The notes: generated by a model from the letters alone, not told the origin. DNA of 33,769 bases from an uncultured bacterium (GCA_903922465.1 CAIXTV010000288.1:1-33769); one strand, 5' to 3'. Shown: positions 7,302-16,891, counted from the stretch's first letter. Program-made: numbers and translations.

Positions 7302-10300
7302 TTTCACGCCGTCAATAAATATTCTTCGTGATACGGACAGGGATTTCTACTATATCCCAACTCCCAATGCACAGCGAATTGTAAGTCAACTTGTTTTGGA
7401 CTTCAAAGCCGGAATTAGGTCATTTAATATAATCGGGTCATACGGTACAGGTAAATCCTCATTTCTTTTAGCATTAGAACAAACTCTTAGAAATAAAAAG
7501 CCATATTTTAATGCAAGATTTGTCCAGGATCAATCCTATGATGTTATAAAAATTATTGGCAATTATTGCTCTTTAAAATCTGCTTTTGTCGATCACTTTG
7601 ACTTAAGTAATTACAATATAAAAAGTGAATTCATATTTGCTGAGATCTTTAACCGATATAATGATATTGACAAGAAGACACCTCTATTATTTATCGAAAT
7701 TGATGAATTTGGAAAGTTTCTTGAATATGCAGCTAGTAACAATCCGGAGCAGGAGCTATATTTCATTCAGCAACTTTCAGAATTTGTCAGTAATCCATCA
7801 AACAATATCGTTCTTCTTACAACTATTCATCAAAGCTTTGAAAGTTATGGATTTTCACTTTCAGATAATCAAAGACAGGAATGGACAAAAGTTAAAGGCC
7901 GTTTACGCGAAATTCCATTTAATGAACCTGTTGAACAATTATTATTTCTGGCTTCAGAATTTATTTCTGACTCTGTCAACGTCGAAATAGAACAAGAAAA
8001 GCTTGTTAATTCGTATGAGATATTCAAAAAAACGAGGGCTTTCAATTTTACAGAGCGGTACAGCCAGGAAATCAATTCCAAGATTTATCCTCTTGATGCT
8101 TTGTCTTCAAATACTTTAACGCTTGCATTACAAAGATATGGTCAGAATGAAAGGTCTTTATTTTCATTTCTCGAGGCTACTGATCATACAAGTTTAAGCC
8201 ACTTTAAGAAAGTAGATGCAGATTTCTATAATCTTGCGAGTGTTTACGATTACCTAAACTTTAACTTTTATAATTTCCTAAATTCTCGTTTTAATCCTGA
8301 CTTTGCTTTGTGGGCTTCGATCAAGTCGGCACTTGAATCCGTTGAAAGAGAACTTGATTATAATATTCACGACTTTTCAAAGATAATTAAAACGATAGGG
8401 TTGTTAAATATTTTTGCCGCATCAGGCTCAGACTTAGGCAAACAATTTCTATCCGAATATGCATTAGTTTGTTTGAACATTTCCCAGCCAGAAGAACTTA
8501 TCGCAAAGCTAACATCAAAACATATCATTAGGTTTCGTAACCATAGCAGAAGATATGTACCTTTTGAAGGTACTGATCTTGATATCCAGACAGCTCTTAT
8601 TGAAGCCGCAAATAAAGTTAGTTTAGGCAATGATCTTGTAACTTTGATCAATAGGCATTGTACATTTAATAATAAAACTGCTAATGCTTATTCTTATGAA
8701 AAAGGAACTATCCGTACTTTTAAATATGAGGTTTCTGATTCTCCGCTTCATTTTGAACCTGAAGGTGACATTGATGGATATATTAATTTGATATTCAGTG
8801 AATATCAAACTGTAAATGACATCAAAAAAGCTTCGTCAGTTCAGGGCGAGGCAATACTTTATGGATTTTATCTTAATACCAAGGATATTCAAAAACACAT
8901 TTTGGAAATTGAGAAAACTCAAAATGTGATAAATGAAAATTCGGATGATAAAGTAGCTAAAAGGGAGTTAGAAAACATACTTCAGCATCATAAAAATTTG
9001 CTTAATCACAGTATTGAAAGCACCACTTTTGGTGAAAAAAGCGAAGTGGTTTGGATTTGGAATGGTGAAATAAAAGAGATTGATTCACCAAAATCATTCA
9101 ACAAATTACTGTCATTAATTTGTTTCACTACATATGATGCAACTCCCGTTTTTAAAAATGAGTTAATAAACAAGCATCGTATCTCCAGTCAAGCACACTC
9201 CGCAAAAAGAAATTATTTTAAAGCACTTGCAAATAGCTGGCAGGACCCAAACTTAGGTTTTGATCAGGATAAATTTCCACCTGAAAAGACAATATTTATA
9301 ACATTGCTGAAAGAAAACGGCCTTTCTCCCTACCGCGATGATTTTAATCTGAATAATTTCTTTCCTTCCAATGATTCATTTCGTCCATTATGGGAAGCTT
9401 CTGTTAAATTTTTAGAAAGTGCTAAAAATGAAAAGAGAAAGATCACCGAATTGATTGAACATCTGCAGAAAAGACCTTTCAAATTAAAGCAAGGACTTAT
9501 CGATTTTTGGGTACCCACATTTTTATTCCTAAAACGCGATGAGTTTGCGCTTTTCAGTCAGAATGGTTTTATTCCTAATCTTAGTGATGATAACTTGGAA
9601 TTAATCTCAAAAGACCCAACAGCCTATCAAATTAAAACCTTTGACATTGATGGTGTTCGGCTCGATCTTTTTAATAGCTATAGGGTTCTATTAAATCAGG
9701 AAACAAAAGAAAAATTAAGTTCTGACTCATTTATTGAAACCATCAAACCGTTCCTGATATTTTATAAGCAACTCACCGAGTACTCAAAACACACGAAGAG
9801 GCTGAGCAAAGAGGCTCTTTTGATTCGACAAGCAATTGTTGACTCAAAAGATCCGGAAAAAACTTTCTTTGAAGATTTTCCTAGAGCTCTCAGAACTTCT
9901 TCTGAAGACCTTGCCAATGACAAAGAAAAACTTGCTGAGTATTCCGATCAGCTTCAATCAGCTATTCGTGATATCCGAACAAGTTTCGATAGATTGGCAG
10001 ATCGCTTTGAGGAGTTTATCCAGGATCAGGTTGTTTTCGAGAAAGTTGAGTTTGATTTTTATAAGGTTAAATTACAGAAACGTTTTAGCGTTGTTAAATC
10101 TCATTTGATGTTGCCATATCAAAAGACCTTTGTTCAACGCATCGAATCCGCACTTGATGATCGCCGTGCTTGGCTGAGTTCAATAAGCCAATCTGTCGTC
10201 AATAAACCTCTCGAGAATCTTTCCGATGAAGATGAGGCATTACTATACGACCGGTTTAAATCATGGGTTATGGAGCTTGATAGCCTTACAACAATGTCAA

Positions 10301-10512
10301 AAGCAATTGTTGATTCTGATAAAGAGGAACTTTTAGGTATTCAGTTTGATTCTTTTATAAATGGCATCAAGAAAACAATGGTTCGTTTGCCCAAATCAAA
10401 AACAATAGAGATTGAGAATATCAAAGAATCAGTTAAAACAGTACTCTCTGATGATAAGTCATTGAACATTGCTGCACTTACAAGGTTGTTAAAAGAAATA
10501 TTAGGTCAATGA
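7291..10512 (+). CDS. sspC: Large P-loop ATPase, SspC-like
   Basis: A 1073-aa protein with an N-terminal P-loop ATPase domain: Walker A GSYGTGKS (49-56) and Walker B LLFIEIDEF (132-140), followed by LLTTIHQSF, a sensor-like segment (about 177-185). The remaining about 800 residues lack motifs I can name and are mostly helical, with coiled-coil-like stretches near residues 890-925. Length, position after a DUF4007 gene and before a DndC-like gene match SspC, the ATPase of the SspABCD DNA phosphorothioation machinery, which is thought to power strand opening or complex remodelling. It overlaps sspB by 11 nt and sspD by 4 nt (ATGA), so the three are translationally coupled. Confidence 0.75.
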   Translation: MKNNFTPSINILRDTDRDFYYIPTPNAQRIVSQLVLDFKAGIRSFNIIGSYGTGKSSFLLALEQTLRNKKPYFNARFVQDQSYDVIKIIGNYCSLKSAFVDHFDLSNYNIKSEFIFAEIFNRYNDIDKKTPLLFIEIDEFGKFLEYAASNNPEQELYFIQQLSEFVSNPSNNIVLLTTIHQSFESYGFSLSDNQRQEWTKVKGRLREIPFNEPVEQLLFLASEFISDSVNVEIEQEKLVNSYEIFKKTRAFNFTERYSQEINSKIYPLDALSSNTLTLALQRYGQNERSLFSFLEATDHTSLSHFKKVDADFYNLASVYDYLNFNFYNFLNSRFNPDFALWASIKSALESVERELDYNIHDFSKIIKTIGLLNIFAASGSDLGKQFLSEYALVCLNISQPEELIAKLTSKHIIRFRNHSRRYVPFEGTDLDIQTALIEAANKVSLGNDLVTLINRHCTFNNKTANAYSYEKGTIRTFKYEVSDSPLHFEPEGDIDGYINLIFSEYQTVNDIKKASSVQGEAILYGFYLNTKDIQKHILEIEKTQNVINENSDDKVAKRELENILQHHKNLLNHSIESTTFGEKSEVVWIWNGEIKEIDSPKSFNKLLSLICFTTYDATPVFKNELINKHRISSQAHSAKRNYFKALANSWQDPNLGFDQDKFPPEKTIFITLLKENGLSPYRDDFNLNNFFPSNDSFRPLWEASVKFLESAKNEKRKITELIEHLQKRPFKLKQGLIDFWVPTFLFLKRDEFALFSQNGFIPNLSDDNLELISKDPTAYQIKTFDIDGVRLDLFNSYRVLLNQETKEKLSSDSFIETIKPFLIFYKQLTEYSKHTKRLSKEALLIRQAIVDSKDPEKTFFEDFPRALRTSSEDLANDKEKLAEYSDQLQSAIRDIRTSFDRLADRFEEFIQDQVVFEKVEFDFYKVKLQKRFSVVKSHLMLPYQKTFVQRIESALDDRRAWLSSISQSVVNKPLENLSDEDEALLYDRFKSWVMELDSLTTMSKAIVDSDKEELLGIQFDSFINGIKKTMVRLPKSKTIEIENIKESVKTVLSDDKSLNIAALTRLLKEILGQ

Positions 10513-11612
10513 GCAAAGTCCGTCATTTATTAGGAATTTCAGGAGGTAAGGACAGTGCTGCTTTAGCTATTTACCTATTCAATAAATATCCAAAACTCGA
10601 TATTGAATACTATACTTGTGATACAGGTGAAGAGCTAGATGAGACTTATCAGTTAATTCAGAATCTTGAAAACTACTTTGGTAAAAAAATCCTGAATTTA
10701 CGTGCAGCTGAGAATAGTTCGATTTCACCATTTGACCATTTTTTAACAATGTATGGTGGATTTCTACCATCATCAAATTCCAGATGGTGTACCAAAAAAT
10801 TGAAGCTTGAACCGTTTGAGAATTTTGTCTCATCTGATCAAGTTATCTCCTATGTTGGAATACGAGGCGATGAAGACCGAGATGGATATATTTCACGAAA
10901 AACTAACATTCAATCCATCTTTCCTTTTCGCCGGAATATTTGGAGTGAAGATGTTGTTCGTAAATTTTTGAATAACAGTATTATTGATCAATCTATTTCT
11001 TGTTGTGAGTTAGTTGATTTAAGCAATAAAAGAAATCGTTTTGTTGAGCTGCTTTCAAAGCCATTATCTCCTTCTTTTACAATGCAGAATAAATTGAATT
11101 TACTTTTTGACCTAGGAATAAAGGAAACTAATCGCCTCATTTTTGAATTTCTAAAAAGCACGGAATACCCTTTAGCTAAAGAAACAGATTTCCCATTATT
11201 AGATAATGAAGAAATTCTTGTTCGGGATGACATATTCCGGATTTTAGAAGAAAGCGGGGTAGGAGTCCCGGAATATTATAAAAAAATTGAATTTGAAGTG
11301 AATGGCAAAAAAGGTGATTATTCCCGGAGTCGCTCTGGCTGTTACTTCTGTTTTTTTCAGCAAAAAATCGAATGGGTCTGGCTATATGAACAGCATCCTG
11401 ATCGATTTTCACAGGCTCAGGAGTATGAAAAAGATGGTTATACCTGGAACCAGGAAGAGAGTTTGGCTCAATTAATACAGCCAGAAAGAATAATAAAAAT
11501 AAAAGAAGATTATTTAAAAAGGACATTGCGTAAGGCTAAACAAAAATCACCATATTTGCTCGATATTTTAGGGGAAGCGGAAGGTGAAGGATGTGCTGCT
11601 TGTTTCATTTAA
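10509..11612 (+). CDS. sspD: SspD/DndC-like ATP-pyrophosphatase (PAPS reductase family)
   Basis: A 367-aa PP-loop enzyme. The ATP-binding loop SGGKDS is at residues 11-16, followed by the CDTGEELDETY segment (37-47) and RWCTKKLK (92-99) typical of phosphoadenosine-phosphosulfate-reductase-like proteins. Cysteines C94, C278, C281 (SGCYFC) and C362/C365 (CAACFI at the very end) are candidate ligands of the iron-sulfur cluster known in DndC. Role: activates the DNA backbone phosphate and receives persulfide sulfur from the cysteine desulfurase. It begins in a 4-nt overlap with sspC and ends 14 nt before the MORC-like gene. About 50 residues between 140 and 190 differ from a minimal PAPS-reductase core and probably carry substrate specificity. 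Confidence 0.85.
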   Translation: MSKVRHLLGISGGKDSAALAIYLFNKYPKLDIEYYTCDTGEELDETYQLIQNLENYFGKKILNLRAAENSSISPFDHFLTMYGGFLPSSNSRWCTKKLKLEPFENFVSSDQVISYVGIRGDEDRDGYISRKTNIQSIFPFRRNIWSEDVVRKFLNNSIIDQSISCCELVDLSNKRNRFVELLSKPLSPSFTMQNKLNLLFDLGIKETNRLIFEFLKSTEYPLAKETDFPLLDNEEILVRDDIFRILEESGVGVPEYYKKIEFEVNGKKGDYSRSRSGCYFCFFQQKIEWVWLYEQHPDRFSQAQEYEKDGYTWNQEESLAQLIQPERIIKIKEDYLKRTLRKAKQKSPYLLDILGEAEGEGCAACFI

Positions 11613-11626
11613 AAGAATATACAATT

Positions 11627-13381
11627 ATGGAAGTTGATCTTGATATAAATGCCGGAAGATTACTTTTTGGGCTGAGTCGAATTGGGTATACAACATCGTC
11701 TGCTCTATGTGATATCATAGATAACTCTATTCGAGCTAATGCGAAGATTATAAGATTAGTAATCTTAAAAGAGCGTAATGATTTTTCAGACCTCAAAAGG
11801 AATAATATTAAAGAATATATAATTATTGATGATGGGGATGGTATGAATAGGTTGGGTATCATTAAAGCCCTAGGTCTCGGATCCTCATCTGAAGACTATG
11901 GTATGCATTCATTGTCAAAATTTGGATTAGGTTTAAAGTCGGCAGCCTTTTCACAAGGCAATATCTTAGAAATTATTTCTTCAGATGGAAATGGATTTAA
12001 CAAATTTCAAGTTTCCTTACCAAAAATTATTGGAACCACATTTTATAAAGCCGATGAATGTGATTTAAACAGTACAGACCATTTGTTAATTCAGCAACAC
12101 TTGGCAGGAGGAAAAGGTACTATTATTAGAATTTCTGAGATTAGAAAGAATAATCATCCGAGTGTTAGTAATACAATAAAAGAATTAAATACTAAAGCAG
12201 GAGTAATCTATTATTATTTCATTCAAGAAAGAGATGTTAAAATTTTTATAGGCGAAAACCAGATTTCTGCAATAGACCCTCTGTTTATTGATGAAGCAAA
12301 CTTAAATGGGAATTTGGATGAGAATGAGTGGGGAGGAACAGACGTTAAGTGGATAGAGAAAACGAAAACAATTACTCTTGATAATGAACTTAGTATAACA
12401 GCTGAAATAGAAATTACTCAATTACCTTACCCGCCAATTTTCAGAATTAAGAATTTTGGAGAATCGAAAGACGCTGAAATAAGGAGAAAATATATGATCG
12501 AAGCTGCGAATTACGGTTTCTATGTTTATCGCAATAAGAGATTAATTTCTTGGGCATCGCATTTAGAGGGTATAATACCATTTGATCAAGATTTTTATGC
12601 ATTTAGAGGTAGGATTTCAATAGACGATACTGCAGATGACTTTTTTAATATTGATGTAAAAAAATCGACTCTTACTCTTTCAGAAGAAGCACTTAGGATT
12701 ATTAATGATGTGACAAGAGAAGCTCGAGCAAAAAGCAAGAATGCATGGTTAAATGCAGGTAAAATCCGAAGAGATATTATTAACAGAGATCCAAATGAAA
12801 TAGCTAATAAAATATTAAGTGATTTTGATCAAATAGAGATTCTACCTGGTGACACAGAACCCTCTCTTGAAGAATCTACTCATCGTATTGATCAAATTAC
12901 CCAAGATATGGCTAGTAGAGTCAAGATTATTATAAAAATGATGAGGCAGGATAAAGGCGAAGATGTAGTTGAACCAGTTGAAATTACAACTGAAGAAAAA
13001 GAAAGAGCGGTTAAGGGAGAGATTAACCCAGAACTTTCCAAGATTTTTCGAGTAAGTTCAGTAATTGACAATCTTTTGTGGGAACCATATTATGATACAG
13101 ATTTGGGGAACTGTGTACGTATAAATAAACTTCATAGGTTCGCATTATATGTTTATGAGAATAATGCAAATAACCAAGATCTCCAAATATCCTTTGATCT
13201 TCTTATGTTACAGCTTGCAGATTCAGAGTTCTACGCTTACAAAAACATAACAGATTTTGATTATGAACAAATAAAAAAAATATTATGGGATTTTCGAAGG
13301 ATAGTATCTGAATTTCTTGCTAACATGGTAAGAAAGTTAGAAAACACATTACCACCTAATTACAATTCATCAAATGAATGA
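11627..13381 (+). CDS. MORC-like GHKL ATPase in the phosphorothioation operon
   Basis: A 584-aa protein with a GHKL (Hsp90/MutL/MORC) ATPase domain. The motifs are: N box CDIIDNSIRA (28-37), G1 box DDGDGM (68-73), and G2 box SKFGLGLKSA (97-106). A transducer-like domain follows with the lysine-containing strand FFNIDVKKS (about 343-351). The C-terminal about 200 residues are unassigned. The layout fits prokaryotic MORC-type ATPases, which occur in restriction neighbourhoods. I start it at ATG 11627, 14 nt after sspD; the longer frame from 11591 would run into sspD and adds an unlikely CCLF leader. Its stop overlaps the GIY-YIG gene by 4 nt, so ATPase and nuclease are coupled. It may act as the ATP-driven clamp that loads the nuclease on unmodified DNA (inference). 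Confidence 0.75.
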   Translation: MEVDLDINAGRLLFGLSRIGYTTSSALCDIIDNSIRANAKIIRLVILKERNDFSDLKRNNIKEYIIIDDGDGMNRLGIIKALGLGSSSEDYGMHSLSKFGLGLKSAAFSQGNILEIISSDGNGFNKFQVSLPKIIGTTFYKADECDLNSTDHLLIQQHLAGGKGTIIRISEIRKNNHPSVSNTIKELNTKAGVIYYYFIQERDVKIFIGENQISAIDPLFIDEANLNGNLDENEWGGTDVKWIEKTKTITLDNELSITAEIEITQLPYPPIFRIKNFGESKDAEIRRKYMIEAANYGFYVYRNKRLISWASHLEGIIPFDQDFYAFRGRISIDDTADDFFNIDVKKSTLTLSEEALRIINDVTREARAKSKNAWLNAGKIRRDIINRDPNEIANKILSDFDQIEILPGDTEPSLEESTHRIDQITQDMASRVKIIIKMMRQDKGEDVVEPVEITTEEKERAVKGEINPELSKIFRVSSVIDNLLWEPYYDTDLGNCVRINKLHRFALYVYENNANNQDLQISFDLLMLQLADSEFYAYKNITDFDYEQIKKILWDFRRIVSEFLANMVRKLENTLPPNYNSSNE

Positions 13382-13833
13382 TACACACAAAAGTTGACAA
13401 TATCCATAATGGTATTGATACAGCATACATATACATTTGGTTATCTAAAGGCTATTCGGTCATATATATAGGGATGACTAACAATTCTTGTGGACCAATA
13501 GGTAGGGCTCAGGGTCACTTTTATGCCTCAGGCACTTTCAGAAAAAGATTTCTTCAAGAGAGAGGAATTGGAATAGAAAAAGTTCTTGATATGACACTTC
13601 TAAGTTTCCCTCTTCCTAAAAAAAGAGAATACACAGGATTAGAGAGCTCTTATAGAGAGTCAGTTGAATATCTTGTAATGAGGGAGTTGCAAATTCAAAG
13701 AGGAACGCTGGTTCCGAGTTTTGACGTTGTATCATGGCATGATAGAGTTCCCAGAAGGACAAGAAATAGTGAGGTTAAAAACTTGGCAAACTTTATTGTA
13801 ACGGATTTCATTGCAGCTTATCCAACTTTATAA
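13378..13833 (+). CDS. GIY-YIG family nuclease
   Basis: A 151-aa protein with a recognisable GIY-YIG core: AYIYIW (16-21), then VIYIGMT (28-34), the conserved Arg R43 in IGRAQGHF with H47, and a glutamate helix ESVEYLVMRELQ (94-105) that would supply the metal-binding Glu. GIY-YIG enzymes cut DNA by hydrolysis of a phosphodiester. The gene overlaps the MORC-like gene by 4 nt (ATGA) and is the last of the five-gene plus-strand operon. It is a plausible restriction nuclease paired with the ATPase. The protein is a single domain of near-minimal length with a short C-terminal extension that may confer specificity. Confidence 0.8.
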   Translation: MIHTKVDNIHNGIDTAYIYIWLSKGYSVIYIGMTNNSCGPIGRAQGHFYASGTFRKRFLQERGIGIEKVLDMTLLSFPLPKKREYTGLESSYRESVEYLVMRELQIQRGTLVPSFDVVSWHDRVPRRTRNSEVKNLANFIVTDFIAAYPTL

Positions 13834-13959
13834 TTATATATTTCACCATAATTCTGATAATATGTAATAAATAAAGTTAAAGGTCCTCAATTTGTTACAA
13901 TTGTTCATCTATTTTCCTTTAAAGAAATCACCTTAGTTTATTAAGTATACTGTTATCAT
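13834..13959. other. Convergent intergenic region between the two phosphorothioation operons
   Basis: The plus-strand operon ends at 13833 and the minus-strand operon at 13960. The 126 nt between them are AT-rich with only a weak palindrome (TTTCCTTTAAAGAAA, about 13914-13928) and no clear bidirectional terminator. Confidence 0.4.
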
Positions 13960-14472
13960 CTAAGTTGCTATCCTTTTGTCTTGATTTTTAAGGAACCCAA
14001 CCGTATTCAACGTATTTTCAAAATATGTTGGATCATCTTTAACTTGCTTTTCAATAATTTCAAATCCGCCTTTAGCGTAGCTTTCTAATAAATATAGCAA
14101 TTCATTTGCTTTATCATTTGCCTGTTCCTCAGTCAAATCTTCAATTTGTTCAAACTCGAAATCAGCCAGTGCCAATAAACTCATAAATATATACTGGGTA
14201 AGCGGCTTTGGTTTCCAGGATTCAATCTTAAGGAACTTCGTCCCTTCAGCCCGGTTAAATGGCAATGCATTATTTGCTCTCATGCCAATAATAGCAGCGT
14301 ACATATAACATTCATAATAAGAACCAAAGGATTTTCCTCTCTCAAACTGTTCTTCATCAGTGCCCTCTGATGTACTTACTTCTTTTTTTCTCGATAATTT
14401 TTCTACCAAATTTCTGTAAACATTCGGATAATGTGGTTCTTTTGATTCAAATTTTTCTATTAATGTCTTCAT
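13960..14472 (-). CDS. Unknown 170-aa protein, last gene of the minus-strand operon
   Basis: An acidic helical protein, 170 aa, with no family I recognise. Visible segments: LTEEQANDKANELLYLLESYAKGGFEII (helix-rich, in two parts) and a central RGKSFGSYYECYMYAAIIGMRANNALPF segment with clustered aromatic residues; I give only the general pattern. It overlaps the start of the DndD-like ATPase gene by 4 nt, so it is translationally coupled to it and probably binds it. In described phosphorothioation-linked SspFGH-type modules small partner proteins accompany the large ATPase and helicase; this one may play that part, but that is inference from position. Confidence 0.65.
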   Translation of the reverse strand: MKTLIEKFESKEPHYPNVYRNLVEKLSRKKEVSTSEGTDEEQFERGKSFGSYYECYMYAAIIGMRANNALPFNRAEGTKFLKIESWKPKPLTQYIFMSLLALADFEFEQIEDLTEEQANDKANELLYLLESYAKGGFEIIEKQVKDDPTYFENTLNTVGFLKNQDKRIAT

Positions 14473-16646
14473 ATTAAGTCAACTGCTTTAATGTTTATCG
14501 ATAATTCTTTCCGATTGGTAGAGACAACTCCAGTAGGTAGATCTAACTGTATAACATTTATTAATTTACCTTCTTGTTGTAGTGAATCTCTCAAATCTTT
14601 AAGCCTCTTGCCATCTGGCGAATAGCGGTTAGTCCTGGTACTATCATCAATTAAATAATCCATCACAATAATAATACTTTGAGAAAAAGTATTTGATGCC
14701 TCAATTAGGAATGATTTGGCTTTTTTTGCATCAAAGTCAGAGATCGGAGCATCTGCAATCAGTGGATACCTATCTGCATATCCTCTTTTATGATTAGCTG
14801 TAATAATGGCCATAATTATAGCGAGCTTCATTGATGATGTCTGAGAAGTATTCAGGTTTGAAACTCTCTCACCACTATCATCAAAAATCTCGGGAATAAA
14901 ACCACCTCCAGTAGTTTCAATGAATTTTATATTTCCATAAAATGCTCCAGTAGGTTTATTTATTCTCTCATAATGTTCGTTCGCTTTCGTTTGCAATAGA
15001 TCCACTAGGCCTTTATATTCAGTAGCTTTTATTCGTATTGCAAGCTGAGCCAGGTCACTAAGTAATTCCATTTTTTTTGTGATGAGTGAATCAATTTCTC
15101 CAATGGAAAGACTTTTCAACTTAGATTCAAAAAATTTAAGCGAATTTTCTAAAGCCTCTTTGTCGCGTTCAAGTTTACCTATCGTTTGTGAATATTTCTG
15201 TAAATCCTGGTTAGAAACGGTTGCCATTGCAATAATATCGGCGGCTTTTTCAACCCCACTATTCAATATCTCATTGTTAACACTACTCACCAATGCTTCA
15301 ATTTCATCTTTCAACTCTTTCTGCCGTACAACAAGTTCATCTTTTTTCTTTATTGCTTCAATAATTTCCTGATCAGCTCTCCCTGATTTTTCAGTCATCG
15401 TAAAACCAGCGTTCCACAACTTTCTGAGATCATATTCAATATCTTTAATTGAATTCTTCTTTGTAGCTGTTTCAGGCAATAGTTGTTCGATCGATTTATA
15501 TTCAGGAGTTCCTTTTTTTGCAGGTCTATCGCATACTAAACAATGCTGTTTATCAAGCATGCTTTGTACATGCATCCTTTCGGGAATGCCTCTTGGCAAT
15601 CTGTCTTGACTTTGCGAAGCAAGGTCTTCTGTCGTTTTCCTGATCCTCAGATTTTCTAAATATCTATTGTATTTTTCTTCATACTTTAATAGAAACTGCT
15701 TTGTATCCATTAAGAGCCAGGACTCTTTAAAAAGCCCTTTGGTGAAATTTAAGTGAGAGTTTTCGATTTCACTTGTAACATTTTTGTATTCTTTGATCTT
15801 ATCTTCTTTTTTTCGTTCAATTAAGCTTATTTTATTTGCTGATGAAAGCTTACCTATTACCGCGTTTGATTTTTCGCTGGCAGCCTCTCTGTTTTTCTGG
15901 GCATTTTTTAACTCCTCAATACAGATGACTAATTTGCTTTGTGCATCACGCTGTTTCTTAATTAAATCATCGTAATCTTGCCTGTTTCTAGTTGATGATT
16001 TTAAAGCAGTGTTGAATTGATTTGTTGCGGTGATTGCTGCTTTTTCCGAAATCGCAATATATTCATCCCATCTTTCAATGTCAGAAAGCCTTTCGATAAC
16101 TCTCTTTAGAGAATCCTTGCTTGATGTATCAATAATGCTATTAACTCCTCGTTCACCCTGGAACCAGACATAGGGCATAACTTCATCAGGAATTAGTTTT
16201 TGAGTTATGCTTTGAGCGAAATCCTCACTAACTGGCTTGAAGTGAATAACATCCTTTTTATAAACATCTAATGAACTCGATCTGGCTTCAATCCATATTT
16301 CATCACTCTGTTTTGTTGCAAAATATTTTCTGATTAGCTGATAGGTTTCTTGTGCTAATGTAACTTCTATTATAACTTCACATTTTAATTTATCACCAAT
16401 CTTTGCTTCAGCCAAAGCTTTGTCTGATATCAAAGCTTTTTTTAACTGTTCAGTTTGTTTTAATCTGCCCGTAACCTTTTCATCTGTAATCCCATCCTTA
16501 AATACCCATTGAAAAGCATCATAAAGCTTCGATTTCCCATAACCATTTGCTCCAAGAACCAGATTTAATCCATCTTTAAAATCAATACGATTATTTTCCC
16601 CATAGTAGCAAAGGAAATTTTTTAACTGTATACTGTGTATCTTCAT
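14469..16646 (-). CDS. DndD/Rad50-like SMC-type ATPase with zinc-hook-like CxxC
   Basis: A 725-aa ATPase of the RecF/Rad50/DndD type. The Walker A GANGYGKS is at 32-39, after the typical N-terminal strand LKNFLCYYGEN. An ABC-signature-like LNTSQTSSMKLA lies at about 598-609, and the Walker B region is LIADAPISDFD (629-639). Between them are two coiled-coil arms (about 220-300 and 420-530) that meet at HCLVCD (C369/C372), which resembles the Rad50 zinc hook. DndD in the Dnd system has a similar build, and the gene sits two genes downstream of the cysteine desulfurase. Likely role: ATP-dependent DNA-binding or nicking-control subunit of the phosphorothioation-linked restriction module. It overlaps the 170-aa gene by 4 nt and follows the 72-aa gene by 14 nt. 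Confidence 0.75.
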   Translation of the reverse strand: MKIHSIQLKNFLCYYGENNRIDFKDGLNLVLGANGYGKSKLYDAFQWVFKDGITDEKVTGRLKQTEQLKKALISDKALAEAKIGDKLKCEVIIEVTLAQETYQLIRKYFATKQSDEIWIEARSSSLDVYKKDVIHFKPVSEDFAQSITQKLIPDEVMPYVWFQGERGVNSIIDTSSKDSLKRVIERLSDIERWDEYIAISEKAAITATNQFNTALKSSTRNRQDYDDLIKKQRDAQSKLVICIEELKNAQKNREAASEKSNAVIGKLSSANKISLIERKKEDKIKEYKNVTSEIENSHLNFTKGLFKESWLLMDTKQFLLKYEEKYNRYLENLRIRKTTEDLASQSQDRLPRGIPERMHVQSMLDKQHCLVCDRPAKKGTPEYKSIEQLLPETATKKNSIKDIEYDLRKLWNAGFTMTEKSGRADQEIIEAIKKKDELVVRQKELKDEIEALVSSVNNEILNSGVEKAADIIAMATVSNQDLQKYSQTIGKLERDKEALENSLKFFESKLKSLSIGEIDSLITKKMELLSDLAQLAIRIKATEYKGLVDLLQTKANEHYERINKPTGAFYGNIKFIETTGGGFIPEIFDDSGERVSNLNTSQTSSMKLAIIMAIITANHKRGYADRYPLIADAPISDFDAKKAKSFLIEASNTFSQSIIIVMDYLIDDSTRTNRYSPDGKRLKDLRDSLQQEGKLINVIQLDLPTGVVSTNRKELSINIKAVDLI

Positions 16647-16660
16647 AATTTTTTATTTAT

Positions 16661-16879
16661 CTATTTAAGCCTGTGGTCCAGTACTGTATTTAATTGAGCT
16701 GCGGCAACATTAATAGAAGGAGCTTCAGCTTGTTTTACTATCAATTCTTTAACCAATGTTATCATAATGTTTGGTTCTGACACGGTCATATTAAGTGAAT
16801 CAATATGTTCGTCATCAATTTTGTATTTTGCTTTAATTTCTGGATCTTTTAAAAAAGTCCTAAGTACTTCAATTTGCAT
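16661..16879 (-). CDS. 72-aa unknown protein between helicase and DndD-like ATPase
   Basis: A small, mostly helical protein of 72 aa with an acidic/hydrophobic pattern (LRTFLKDPEIKAKYKIDDEH, VKELIVKQAEAPS). It lies 12 nt after the helicase stop and 14 nt before the DndD-like start, in the middle of a compact operon, which is the main reason to believe it is real. Its size is smaller than DndE (about 110 aa) and it lacks features by which I could link it to that protein. It is a plausible small subunit of the complex; function unknown. Confidence 0.55.
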   Translation of the reverse strand: MQIEVLRTFLKDPEIKAKYKIDDEHIDSLNMTVSEPNIMITLVKELIVKQAEAPSINVAAAQLNTVLDHRLK

Positions 16880-16891
16880 AATTATCGGATT

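Noticed and set aside
11591-11626. Earlier ATG of the MORC-like gene
   Set aside because: It would overlap sspD by 22 nt and add a CCLFHLKEY leader; the ATG at 11627 starts the domain properly.
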